NCBI GenBank assembly: GCA_947475545.1
Contig: CANJLL010000002.1
Span: forward strand, 80,950-144,949
DNA from: Chloroflexota bacterium
Lineage (GTDB): Bacteria; Chloroflexota; Limnocylindria; Limnocylindrales; CSP1-4
Reading direction: 5' to 3'
DNA: 64,000 bases
Part shown: positions 17,161-23,664 of the stretch, piece after piece
How positions within the stretch are numbered: the first letter of the stretch is position 1
How the letters are laid out: the number at the start of each line of letters is the position of its first letter
Program-made: the position numbers and the translations under genes
Notes under the pieces: generated by a model
What the model was told of the DNA's origin: nothing
Seen by the model: only the letters and a program-made list of their open reading frames with translations
The model's database searches: none

Positions 17161-17234
17161 TGCCTCGAAGACAGGCCCGACAAGGAGGTCCGTCAGGTCA
17201 CGCTCCACGACTGACCCGTCGGTCAGCGTCAGCC
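17161..17234 (-). pseudogene. DUF2442 remnant, second copy
   Basis: This stretch aligns without gaps to 15121-15194 (offset 2040) with few substitutions and encodes [20 protein letters not shown]. The start and the C-terminal half are gone. It marks a former DUF4160/DUF2442 duplication flanking the TY-Chap gene. Confidence 0.7.
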
Positions 17235-17480
17235 TTGCGCCCGGTGTTCTTGAGGCGTACGTCCCAGCCCAGCACCTGGCGCAGCTCGAGCGGCGCTACC
17301 GACTAAGGCCCAGTGCAGACGCCAACGTCATCCTGCGCGTCGTCGATGGCCCGTGGCCATTCCGTGCCGGCCGACGGGTCGCCCCCAGGTTGGCCGCCGT
17401 CCTGGACCTGCTCGATCACGACGACGAGCGAAGCCGCCGGGCCGGCCAACATGCACTCGGCAGCTATCAGCCAGCCAGGA
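17235..17480 (+). pseudogene. Unidentified gene remnant
   Basis: An open plus-strand frame reads LEAYVPAQHLAQLERRYRL, NVILRVVDGPWPF and AAVLDLLDHDDERSRRAGQ. It resembles the C-terminal part of AbiEi-like antitoxin or nucleotidyltransferase-associated proteins, but no start or N-terminal domain remains. The identification is weak. The rest of 17032-17560 holds only the DUF2442 remnant and the fic promoter. Confidence 0.35.
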
Positions 17481-17497
17481 CTTCGCCAACAGCTACC

Positions 17498-17525
17498 TTG
17501 ACATTGGTGCCGTGATTTATAGGAT
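17498..17525 (+). promoter_or_regulatory. Candidate fic promoter
   Basis: TTGACA (17498-17503), 16-bp spacer, TAGGAT (17520-17525), giving a start near 17532 and a 29-base leader before the Fic ATG. Confidence 0.45.
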
Positions 17526-17560
17526 GACCCGGTCAGTCTTTAAGTCTTGTCGGTGAGTGC

Positions 17561-18733
17561 ATGCTGTCTTTCAATCCCACCAGGAGGTCGAATCCGGCCG
17601 GGAGGTGGGTTCGGGTTGGCCAGGGCGAGATGGCGTACGAGGCATTCGTGCCTGCGCCGCTGCCCCCGGAGCTCGCCCTGTCGAAGGAGGTCGTCCGACT
17701 GCTCTCGGACGCCGACCGGGCCCTGGGAGAGCTGAGCGGCCTCGCACGCATGCTCCCGAACGCCGACCTCCTGATCAACCCGTTCACCCGAAAGGAAGCG
17801 GTCCTCTCCTCCAGGATCGAAGGCACCCAGGCGACGATCACGGACCTGTACGACTTCGAGGCTGACGATGGACCGTCCAGACGCCGGCCCGAGAGCCCGG
17901 ACCTCCGCGAGATCCGGAACTACATGGCCGCCCTGACCTACGGCTTGGGCCGCACCGAGACACTGCCACTGAGCGGCCGGTTCATCGGGGAGCTCCACGC
18001 GCGGCTCATGCAGGGAGTCCGCGGACAGGAGCGGAGCCCCGGCGAGTACCGCACATCGCAGAACTGGATCGGGGCGCCTGGGTGCCTGCTGCCAGAGGCG
18101 TCGTATGTCCCGCCGCCGCCGCCCGAGATGCGCGACGCGATGGCGTCGTTGGAGACGTACCTCCACGACGAGTCGGACCCGTACCCGCCCTTGGTCAAGC
18201 TGGGCCTCATCCACGCCCAGTTCGAGATGATCCACCCGTTCCTGGACGGCAACGCGCGGATCGGGCGGCTCTTGATGACCCTCTTGCTGGTGCACTGGCA
18301 GGTGTTGCCGTTGCCGCTCCTCTACCTGAGTGCGTACTTCGAGGAGAACCGCGAGGCGTACTACGCGCGCCTCCGCGCCGTCGGCTCGGACGGCGACTGG
18401 GCCGGATGGCTGCGCTTCTTCCTGGCCGGCGTCGCGATCCAGTCTCGCGACGCCACGGCACGGGCCACGCGGCTCCAGGATCTCCAGGGCGCCTGGCGCG
18501 AAGCCGTCATGGCTGCTCGATCGTCGGCGCTCCTGATCAGGCTTGTCGACTTCCTGTTCCTCTCTCCGGTCATCACGGTGCCGCGCGTCCGAGCACTGCT
18601 CGGGGTGACGTACCCGGCAGCCAGGGCGAACATCGACAAGCTGGTCCAGGCGGGCATCCTGGAGCCGTTCGGGCCGCAGACCTACGGGCGGAAGTACTGG
18701 GCGCCGGAGATTCTCCGCGCGATCGGGTCGTAG
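17561..18733 (+). CDS. Fic family AMP-transferase, class II with N-terminal inhibitory helix
   Basis: Fic enzymes transfer AMP to Ser/Thr/Tyr of target proteins. In this 390-residue protein the inhibitory (S/T)xxxE(G/N) motif is S83-SRI-E87-G88, before the core. The active-site motif is H225-PFLDGNARIGR; the usual HPFxxGNGRxGR has G where this protein has A. The flap region is around YRTSQNWIG. A C-terminal winged helix (residues ~320-390, VPRVRALLGVTYPAARANID) suggests DNA binding or autoregulation, common in Fic-wHTH proteins. ATG 17561 is supported by the conserved PAGRWVR segment that precedes the second ATG at 17630. Confidence 0.9.
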   Translation: MLSFNPTRRSNPAGRWVRVGQGEMAYEAFVPAPLPPELALSKEVVRLLSDADRALGELSGLARMLPNADLLINPFTRKEAVLSSRIEGTQATITDLYDFEADDGPSRRRPESPDLREIRNYMAALTYGLGRTETLPLSGRFIGELHARLMQGVRGQERSPGEYRTSQNWIGAPGCLLPEASYVPPPPPEMRDAMASLETYLHDESDPYPPLVKLGLIHAQFEMIHPFLDGNARIGRLLMTLLLVHWQVLPLPLLYLSAYFEENREAYYARLRAVGSDGDWAGWLRFFLAGVAIQSRDATARATRLQDLQGAWREAVMAARSSALLIRLVDFLFLSPVITVPRVRALLGVTYPAARANIDKLVQAGILEPFGPQTYGRKYWAPEILRAIGS

Positions 18734-18756
18734 CGGCGTCGCACCTTCGCCGCCCT

Positions 18757-19140
18757 GCCTTGACCGCGCCAATCGGCGAGCTGTCAGCCTTCCACGAGAC
18801 CTTCGGCTCCTACGCCCAGGGCGTCAGCGTCGCTACGACTGTCCTGCCGGCGGGCTGGCGAGACCGGCTGGTGACCCATGAGACGCCCGACACCGAACCG
18901 GGGCGCGGCCTCTGCCTGGAGCCGCACGATTGCGTCGCGTCCAAGCTTGTGGCCGGCCGGTCAAGAGACCTGACCTTCGCCCGAGCGCTGCTCCGGGAGC
19001 GGCTGATCGACAGCCAGCTCTTCGCCGAGCGGATCGATCTCCTCCCCGTGACCGCCGTCTCGGTGGACCGGGCGGCTGTGGCGCGGACCTCCAAGGCCAG
19101 CTCAGGACTGGGATCCCGCCAGTCGGACCGCAGCGCGTAG
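18757..19140 (+). pseudogene. DUF6036 nucleotidyltransferase, C-terminal fragment
   Basis: The frame encodes GELSAFHETFGSYAQGVSV, LPAGWRDRLV, CLEPHDCVASKLVAGRSRD and a helical end, matching the second half of DUF6036 proteins, predicted nucleotidyltransferases linked to type IV TA-like modules. The N-terminal half with the catalytic GS motif is missing. A matching N-terminal piece lies downstream at 20078, not upstream. The 3' end overlaps the GNAT gene's 3' end by 39 bp. Confidence 0.65.
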
Positions 19141-19632
19141 GTCCTTCATCAGGAGAATCAGTTGGAGCGGATCCCCAGGCGATGGTTCGAACGCCGGATC
19201 CAGGCGTCGATAGAACGCCGACGCCTCGGGCGTCTCCGCATGCACAAGGAGGGCGCGCGCGCCGATCCGATCCGCCACCGCCGCCGTCTGCAGGAAGGCA
19301 TCGCGCACGAGCTCGAGGCCGAGATGGCGCCCTTGATCGCGACGGTCGACGCCGAGGCGGGCCAGGATGATCACCGGAACGGGGTGCCGGCCGACTCCCG
19401 CCGAGAGCCGGGCGGAGCCGAGGTCGGGTTCGACCGAGCCCGCAGCCAGGGCGTAGTAGCCAGCGACGCGGCGCTCGCCATGGGGTCTGATCACGTAGAC
19501 GCGAGCCGTCTCCGCCTGCTGTGCGAGGAGCGCGAACCGACGCAGCCAGGTTGTCTGCGCGGCGGACCCGCAGTCGAAGGCAGAGCGGTCGTGATCGTCA
19601 GCGAGTGTTTCGACGGGGGCGTATCGCGTCAC
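19102..19632 (-). CDS. GNAT acetyltransferase toxin (TacT/AtaT-like)
   Basis: The 176-residue protein has the family N-terminus (FDCGSAAQTTWLRRFAL), RVAGYYALAAGSV, the acetyl-CoA loop region ILARLGVDRRDQGRHLGLEL, and the C-terminal SAFYRRLDPAF with the catalytic-region tyrosine. TacT-like toxins acetylate aminoacyl-tRNAs. GTG 19632 overlaps the antitoxin stop by 4 bp (GTGA), the normal DUF1778-GNAT arrangement. Intact. Confidence 0.88.
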   Translation of the reverse strand: MTRYAPVETLADDHDRSAFDCGSAAQTTWLRRFALLAQQAETARVYVIRPHGERRVAGYYALAAGSVEPDLGSARLSAGVGRHPVPVIILARLGVDRRDQGRHLGLELVRDAFLQTAAVADRIGARALLVHAETPEASAFYRRLDPAFEPSPGDPLQLILLMKDLRAAVRLAGSQS

Positions 19633-19919
19633 TCGGGTTCCAGGATCGTGGGCTCGGCGAGGAAAGCCGCGAGGCCTTCCACAGGCTGCACCGGTCGGTC
19701 GAGGAGCTTCACGAATGCGTCCCAATGTTCGGGCGGCAGCACGAATGTCGTGCGTTTGGCGAGGACTTCCTGCGCCGCCGCGGTCGCTCGTTCCAGCACG
19801 AAGGCGCTGGTGCTCATGCCGGATTCCTTCGCGGCCAGGTCGAGCAGCCGCCGCCGGTCAGGCTCCACGCGAAGCTCCAGCCGGTCGTCCTTGCGCGAGG
19901 CCGATCGTGCGACCGCCAT
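19629..19919 (-). CDS. DUF1778 (TacA-like) antitoxin
   Basis: The 96-residue protein starts MAVARSASRKDDRLELRVEP and continues through RRLLDLAAKESGMSTSAFVL, an RHH fold, with a C-terminal tail (LPPEHWDAFVKLLDRPV) that in this family covers the GNAT active site. ATG 19919 is preceded by AAGGAG at good spacing; a start at 19952 would sit inside the operator palindrome. Confidence 0.88.
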   Translation of the reverse strand: MAVARSASRKDDRLELRVEPDRRRLLDLAAKESGMSTSAFVLERATAAAQEVLAKRTTFVLPPEHWDAFVKLLDRPVQPVEGLAAFLAEPTILEPE

Positions 19920-19930
19920 CGAAGACTCCT

Positions 19931-19951
19931 TGTACGGATAGTGTCCGTACA
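19931..19951 (-). promoter_or_regulatory. Operator of the DUF1778-GNAT module
   Basis: TGTACGGA and TCCGTACA form a perfect 8-bp inverted repeat around TAGTG, 12 bp before the antitoxin start. TTGACA is present upstream on the minus strand (19977-19972). Autorepression by the antitoxin is inferred. Confidence 0.6.
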
Positions 19952-20077
19952 TTCGGCCGATTCATCGGCGCTGTCAACCGGCGTCCTGCGGTTCGCCACG
20001 GCCCCGCCCGGGTGATCCCGTGCACATCCGGAGCATACGATTCCGACCTTCCGCGACCACGATCGCCGGGCACACGC

Positions 20078-20200
20078 ATGAGGCGCGGGCAGCTTGAGCA
20101 CGTCCTGCGAGCCGCCTCCACCATCGTCGGCGAGCACGACATCCTCGTCATCGGCAGCCAGGCCGTCCTGGGATCCGTCCCGGACGAGCTGCTACGACCG
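20078..20200 (+). pseudogene. DUF6036 nucleotidyltransferase, N-terminal fragment
   Basis: From ATG 20078 the frame gives MRRGQLEHVLRAASTIVG and ILVIGSQAVLGSVPDELL, the start of a DUF6036 protein with its GSQ motif. Similarity stops near 20200, where the acidic catalytic segment should follow. The C-terminal half lies 0.9 kb upstream. Confidence 0.65.
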
Positions 20201-20311
20201 AGGCCACTGGGCGGGTCTGCGTCCCGGCCTCCGACAACACGGCGTAGTCGCCGGCGGCCAGCCCACCGTCCAGCATCGGGCGATGGCCGACTCCATGCAC
20301 GCCGCGGGGCG

Positions 20312-20590
20312 TCAGCGATCCAGGCCGCGATAGGTGCTCTCGGACCGGCGCGCCACCTTCAGGACCACGACCAGTCCGGCAGCCTCATCAACGAGGTAGA
20401 CGACCCGGAGGTCGCCCATTCGAATCCTCCAGAAGTCAGTACCAGCCACCTTGACGACGCCCGCCGGGCGCGGGTCGATGCCCAGCGCCAGGATGGGGCC
20501 CCGCAGCCGCGCGGCGTCGCCGGGCGGCAGCCGGCGGAGCTGGCGTTGAGCTGCGGGCGCGAGCTCGATTCGAAAGCGAGCCTCGCTCAC
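20312..20590 (-). CDS. RelE/ParE-type toxin, second copy
   Basis: The 92-residue toxin is very similar to the one at 7710-7988, including RIELAPAAQRQLRRLPP and the C-terminal ARRSESTYRGLD. Differences cluster around VVKVAGTDFW and DEAAGLVVVLK. GTG 20590 overlaps the antitoxin stop (GTGA). Here the module is complete. Confidence 0.87.
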   Translation of the reverse strand: MSEARFRIELAPAAQRQLRRLPPGDAARLRGPILALGIDPRPAGVVKVAGTDFWRIRMGDLRVVYLVDEAAGLVVVLKVARRSESTYRGLDR

Positions 20591-20713
20591 TCCCGGTCGG
20601 CGCCGTAGCTTGCCCGGGTCTCCGCGGCCAGCAGCCCGAAGAACTCGTCGGCGGTCGCCCCGCCGTCGCGGCGGTACTCGGCCAGGGCCGCCTCCGCCGA
20701 CGCGCGGTCCTCC
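20319..20713. repeat. 395-bp duplicated RelBE segment, copy 2
   Basis: Gap-free counterpart of 7717-8111. Beyond 20713 this copy continues into the intact antitoxin start, while copy 1 does not. Confidence 0.85.
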
Positions 20714-20844
20714 CGCTCCTCCGCGGCCCGCAGCCACGCTTCGATCGCCTCGTCGACGACCTCGCGCACGCTTCGGTCAGCGCGCGCAGCCTCCACCTTC
20801 ACGGCCCGGTAGAGCTCAGGATCCAGATCGATCGTGACCTTCAT
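20587..20844 (-). CDS. RHH-type antitoxin of the RelE module
   Basis: The 85-residue antitoxin begins MKVTIDLDPELYRAVKVEA, an RHH N-terminus, and ends with an acidic helix (ADEFFGLLAAETRASYGA) that presumably binds the toxin. ATG 20844 is preferred over 20856 because an extended -10 ends eight bases before it, so the mRNA is leaderless or nearly so, and there is no Shine-Dalgarno. Confidence 0.85.
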   Translation of the reverse strand: MKVTIDLDPELYRAVKVEAARADRSVREVVDEAIEAWLRAAEEREDRASAEAALAEYRRDGGATADEFFGLLAAETRASYGADRE

Positions 20845-20869
20845 GCTGGAAAGCATACCAGCATGCTGG
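20843..20869 (-). promoter_or_regulatory. Promoter and operator of the second RelBE module
   Basis: Minus strand TGGTATGCT is an extended -10 (TATGCT at 20857-20852). The perfect palindrome CCAGCATGCTGG (20858-20869) abuts it. A further ATGCTGG at 20843-20849 makes an inverted repeat across the -10 and start codon. Confidence 0.55.
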
Positions 20870-20982
20870 GTTGCTGGGCCAGCGACCTCTCGGCCGGGTC
20901 TGCGGCGTCAACTCACCAATGACCTGAGCCGCGCCCACGAGGGGTTCCTGGACGCTGATCGGCGCCCAGATGGTGTGCGGAC

Positions 20983-21014
20983 TTGACCCAGGCAGTTTGT
21001 CAGGCTACCCTGAC
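20983..21014 (+). promoter_or_regulatory. Promoter and operator of the HTH-PIN module
   Basis: TTGACC (20983-20988), 17-bp spacer, TACCCT (21006-21011), six bases, then ATG 21018: a leaderless start. GTCAGG-CTAC-CCTGAC (20999-21014) is a perfect inverted repeat over the -10. Confidence 0.6.
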
Positions 21015-21017
21015 GCC

Positions 21018-21314
21018 ATGAGTCGAACTGCCACCGACGACCTCGCCCGGCTCGGCGACCTTGAAGTCCAGATGCGGAAGCTCGCTCTCGAGAGGATCCG
21101 GCTGATCGCGGCGGCCCAGCAGCACGGCGCCTCATGGGAGGCCATCAGCTCGGTGCTCGGCGTCAGTCGCCAGGCGGCCTGGGAGACCTACCGCGATCGC
21201 GCCCGGGAAGTGCTCGAGGCCACCGCGGCCCGTGCGACAGCGTCGGAGGAGGAGATCCTCGAGAGCGCCGCCGGCGCGCTGAAGCACGTCCGTGCCCGCC
21301 GCCGACGAGCGTAA
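21018..21314 (+). CDS. Helix-turn-helix antitoxin-like protein
   Basis: A 98-residue protein: an N-terminal helix (LARLGDLEVQMRKLALERIR), then an HTH (GASWEAISSVLGVSRQAAWE), then a charged Ala-rich tail ending RARRRRA. It is sigma-factor-like or Xre-like in the HTH. It precedes and overlaps a PIN-domain reading frame by 23 bp, as an antitoxin would. The start is fixed by the promoter, not by the in-frame GTG upstream. Confidence 0.7.
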   Translation: MSRTATDDLARLGDLEVQMRKLALERIRLIAAAQQHGASWEAISSVLGVSRQAAWETYRDRAREVLEATAARATASEEEILESAAGALKHVRARRRRA

Positions 21315-21746
21315 GCCGAGGCTCGTCCTCGATGCGATGGTCCTGGCGGCGGGCTCACGTCCCGCCGCGAGCCCGCCTCCTTCAGCCGACGCCTGGTCCA
21401 GCTCGCACTCGACGGCAAGCTGGCGCTGGTCATGACGGAGACCCTGCTCGATGAAGCGGCGGCGGTCCTCGTGGACCCGGGCTTCACGGCCCGGGTGAGC
21501 GACGAAGAGGCGGCGGTCTTGATGGCCGGTCTCGCTGCAAGTGCGTCGATCTTCCTGACCGATCGCGGCACGAGCGCGCCGCGACGCTGTGCGGACCCCG
21601 AGGACGACTACCTCGTCGATGCCGCCTTGTCGACGGACGCCTTCCTCGTGTCACGTGACGACCGGGCCGACTTCGCGAGCGTTGAACACCTCGCGAGCGG
21701 GAAGCCGGGCACAGCCCTCCGTCGGTTCGGCTTCTTCGACGAGTAG
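21292..21746 (+). pseudogene. PIN-domain toxin with a frameshift
   Basis: From GTG 21292 the frame reads KPRLVLDAMVLAAGSR and then runs into a stop at 21433. The continuation SRRLVQLALDGKLALVMTET, and then LLDEAAAVLVDPGF and DPEDDYLVDAALS, lies in the frame ending at 21746. A one-base loss near 21362 would explain both. All PIN acidic positions are present across the two frames. Recent inactivation, a sequencing error or recoding are possible. Confidence 0.65.
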
Positions 21747-21754
21747 CCAACGTC

Positions 21755-21925
21755 GCGCTGGTCCAGGAGGCCGTGCCGCCACGGAGGTCGGCCGCGACAG
21801 GGCCGTGTACGGGGAGATCGCGAGACAGCGGAACTGGCGCCCGGGTCATTCTGGGCGGCGATCTCAACGTCACGCGGTCGTCCGCCAACCCGAACTGGCT
21901 CTACCGCACGTTCGCCCGCGTGCCC
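21755..21925 (+). pseudogene. Endonuclease/exonuclease/phosphatase (EEP) remnant
   Basis: In shifting frames the plus strand reads NVALVQEAVPP and later RVILGGDLNVTRSS; the first matches the EEP metal-ligand segment and the second the GDxN motif. The central part is lost. The remainder of 21747-22066 shows nothing else. Confidence 0.5.
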
Positions 21926-22066
21926 CCTCGCGTACGTGCGCGCACAGGCCCGCGGGCAGCTTCGCTGCCGCCCCCTTGACGGCGTCCGGTAGACCCAAAG
22001 AAGCGACCCGCGGCGCCACCCGCCGGGCCAGGCCGATGGGTTCGGATCCGGGTTGGGAGCGACGCC

Positions 22067-22714
22067 ATGGCAGACCAGGCTAAAGCGTTCAAGCGGCTGA
22101 CCGAGGCCGAGGCCCTGCGGGCGCTGTACATCGACTTCGAAGGCGAGAAGGACCGCGAGCCCGTCCTCCTCGGCGTCCACCGGCGCGGTCGGGGCGCCAG
22201 GCCGTTCGTGCAGCAGGACGTGCTCGACGAGACCTTCGCGACCGTGGCCGGGTCCTCGCTGACCCTCCACGCGGTCATCGCGAAGGTCGTCATCCGGGCC
22301 GAGAGCCGCGACCGTCGAATCGTCGCCTGGAGTGAGCACGAGCTGGACGTCGTGCGGACGCTGGCCGACGACGACCCCGCGCTCGTCGCCCGGTTCGAGG
22401 CCCGCTTCGGCAACGCCCGGGGCATCGCCGAGCGCTGGCGCAACAAGTGCCACGCGGGCGACAAGCCCGCGGATGGGCGCCTGGTGGAGTACCTGGCCCT
22501 GATCGGCTACGCGGTTCCCGACGAGGCCGCCGCCGGCCGCGTCGGCGAGACGATCCGGATCCTGCGCGACCGGCTGGAGCGCGGCCTCCCGCTGACGGCC
22601 GTGCAGCAGCGTCGCTGGGACGACCTGCTGGAGCATAACCGCCACGACTGCGCGGGCATGCGGCGGGTCTGCCTGCGGGCGGCGCGGGAGATGGAGGCGG
22701 CGGAGGCGGGGTGA
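22067..22714 (+). CDS. RNase H-like (DEDD) predicted nuclease
   Basis: A 215-residue protein with YIDFEGEKDREPVLLGV at the N-terminus, a middle segment RRIVAWSEHELDVV, and LEHNRHDCAGMRRVCLRA near the end. These three fit the D-E, D, and H/Y-x3-D acidic motifs of the RNase_H_2 group, also seen in the C-terminal half of the 587-2449 protein. It is a single domain with no RecB half. A GGGAG Shine-Dalgarno is upstream. Substrate unknown. Confidence 0.65.
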   Translation: MADQAKAFKRLTEAEALRALYIDFEGEKDREPVLLGVHRRGRGARPFVQQDVLDETFATVAGSSLTLHAVIAKVVIRAESRDRRIVAWSEHELDVVRTLADDDPALVARFEARFGNARGIAERWRNKCHAGDKPADGRLVEYLALIGYAVPDEAAAGRVGETIRILRDRLERGLPLTAVQQRRWDDLLEHNRHDCAGMRRVCLRAAREMEAAEAG

Positions 22715-22771
22715 CGTGAAGGTGGGATACCGGGTCGACACCGGGGAGTACAGTCCGATTGCGGAGGACTC

Positions 22772-22876
22772 ATGGAGATACTCGACGGCATCGCCGCCTT
22801 CGCGCTCGAGTGGTTCCTGTGGTGGATGACCTGGCATGCGCGGGGTTGGTTCCTCGAGCGGCCCACCCGGAGATAG
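22772..22876 (+). CDS. Possible 34-residue Trp-rich small protein
   Basis: ATG 22772 follows GGAGGACTC at normal Shine-Dalgarno spacing. The product contains ALEWFLWWMTWHARGWFLE, an amphipathic, Trp-rich helix followed by a basic end. It may be a small membrane-active peptide, such as a type I-like toxin. It is too short for composition tests; the rest of 22715-22941 shows no other gene. Confidence 0.35.
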   Translation: MEILDGIAAFALEWFLWWMTWHARGWFLERPTRR

Positions 22877-22941
22877 CCCAGGCCTGGACCGAGAACCGAA
22901 GGTCGTCTTCCGACGTTGCTGCCATGCACGGGCTTGCGTAT

Positions 22942-23664
22942 TCAGAGCACCGGTCGGGGGCCCCCTGACATCTCACGATCGTGTGCCCATCGATCCCAGT
23001 CCGACTCGATCTCGACGAATGGATGGGGACTGACGACAGCGCCGGATCGTGCAGCACCAGCGACCTTCGCCGCCGCCAGCACGAGTTCCTCCACCTGGTC
23101 CCAGGTTCCTGCTCTTGGCCCCGCCAGGTCGCGGTTCGTCGAGTTGGAAAAGACGATCACCCTGGCACCCGACGCCCGTAGCGCCCCGACGTTCGCCGGA
23201 CTGTCCTCGACATAGATGTCGGCGCCGACCGCGCGCTTGTCACGCATGAAGCAGAGATCCCAATACGGGATGCCGTGCTTGTCGAGCCAGCTGGCGGTCT
23301 GGTAGATCGCCTCGGCGTGGAAGTACGGGATGTACAGGCGGTGCGTGATGATCCGGATGCGGATGCCCTTGGCCGAGAGCCGACGGAGGGACGGGCCGGC
23401 ACCCGAGATGGGCTTTGCATCACGGAAGAGTTCGCGCTGCGTCACCGCCCAGCGGTGGAGCCGATCGTAGTCGCCTTCTCCGAAGCCCCACTCCCTGAGA
23501 TCGAAGCTGACCTCGTCGGTGAGCTCGGCTGGAGCCTTCCCCAGCCACTCGGCGGCCAGCTCCTTGATCGATCCGAAGAAGTCGGCGCACACGCCATCGA
23601 GATCGACGCCGAAGACGAAGCCGTCGTCGACTCCGCGCACCGCCGCCGGCTGTTCAGGGCTCAT
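22942..23664 (-). CDS. 5'(3')-deoxyribonucleotidase-like HAD phosphatase (NT5C family)
   Basis: A 240-residue HAD protein with the nucleophile motif FGVDLDGVCADFF, a cap region rich in Trp/Phe, IRIRIITHRLYIP (motif II Thr), KRAVGADIYVEDSPANV (motif IV), consistent with NT5C-type pyrimidine 5'-nucleotidases. These remove phosphate from dUMP/dTMP-like nucleotides. The start lies 11 bp inside the 3' end of the DUF2075 helicase gene, so the two are translated as a pair. That suggests a joint role with nucleic-acid cleavage, for example removal of released nucleotides. Confidence 0.8.
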   Translation of the reverse strand: MSPEQPAAVRGVDDGFVFGVDLDGVCADFFGSIKELAAEWLGKAPAELTDEVSFDLREWGFGEGDYDRLHRWAVTQRELFRDAKPISGAGPSLRRLSAKGIRIRIITHRLYIPYFHAEAIYQTASWLDKHGIPYWDLCFMRDKRAVGADIYVEDSPANVGALRASGARVIVFSNSTNRDLAGPRAGTWDQVEELVLAAAKVAGAARSGAVVSPHPFVEIESDWDRWAHDREMSGGPRPVL

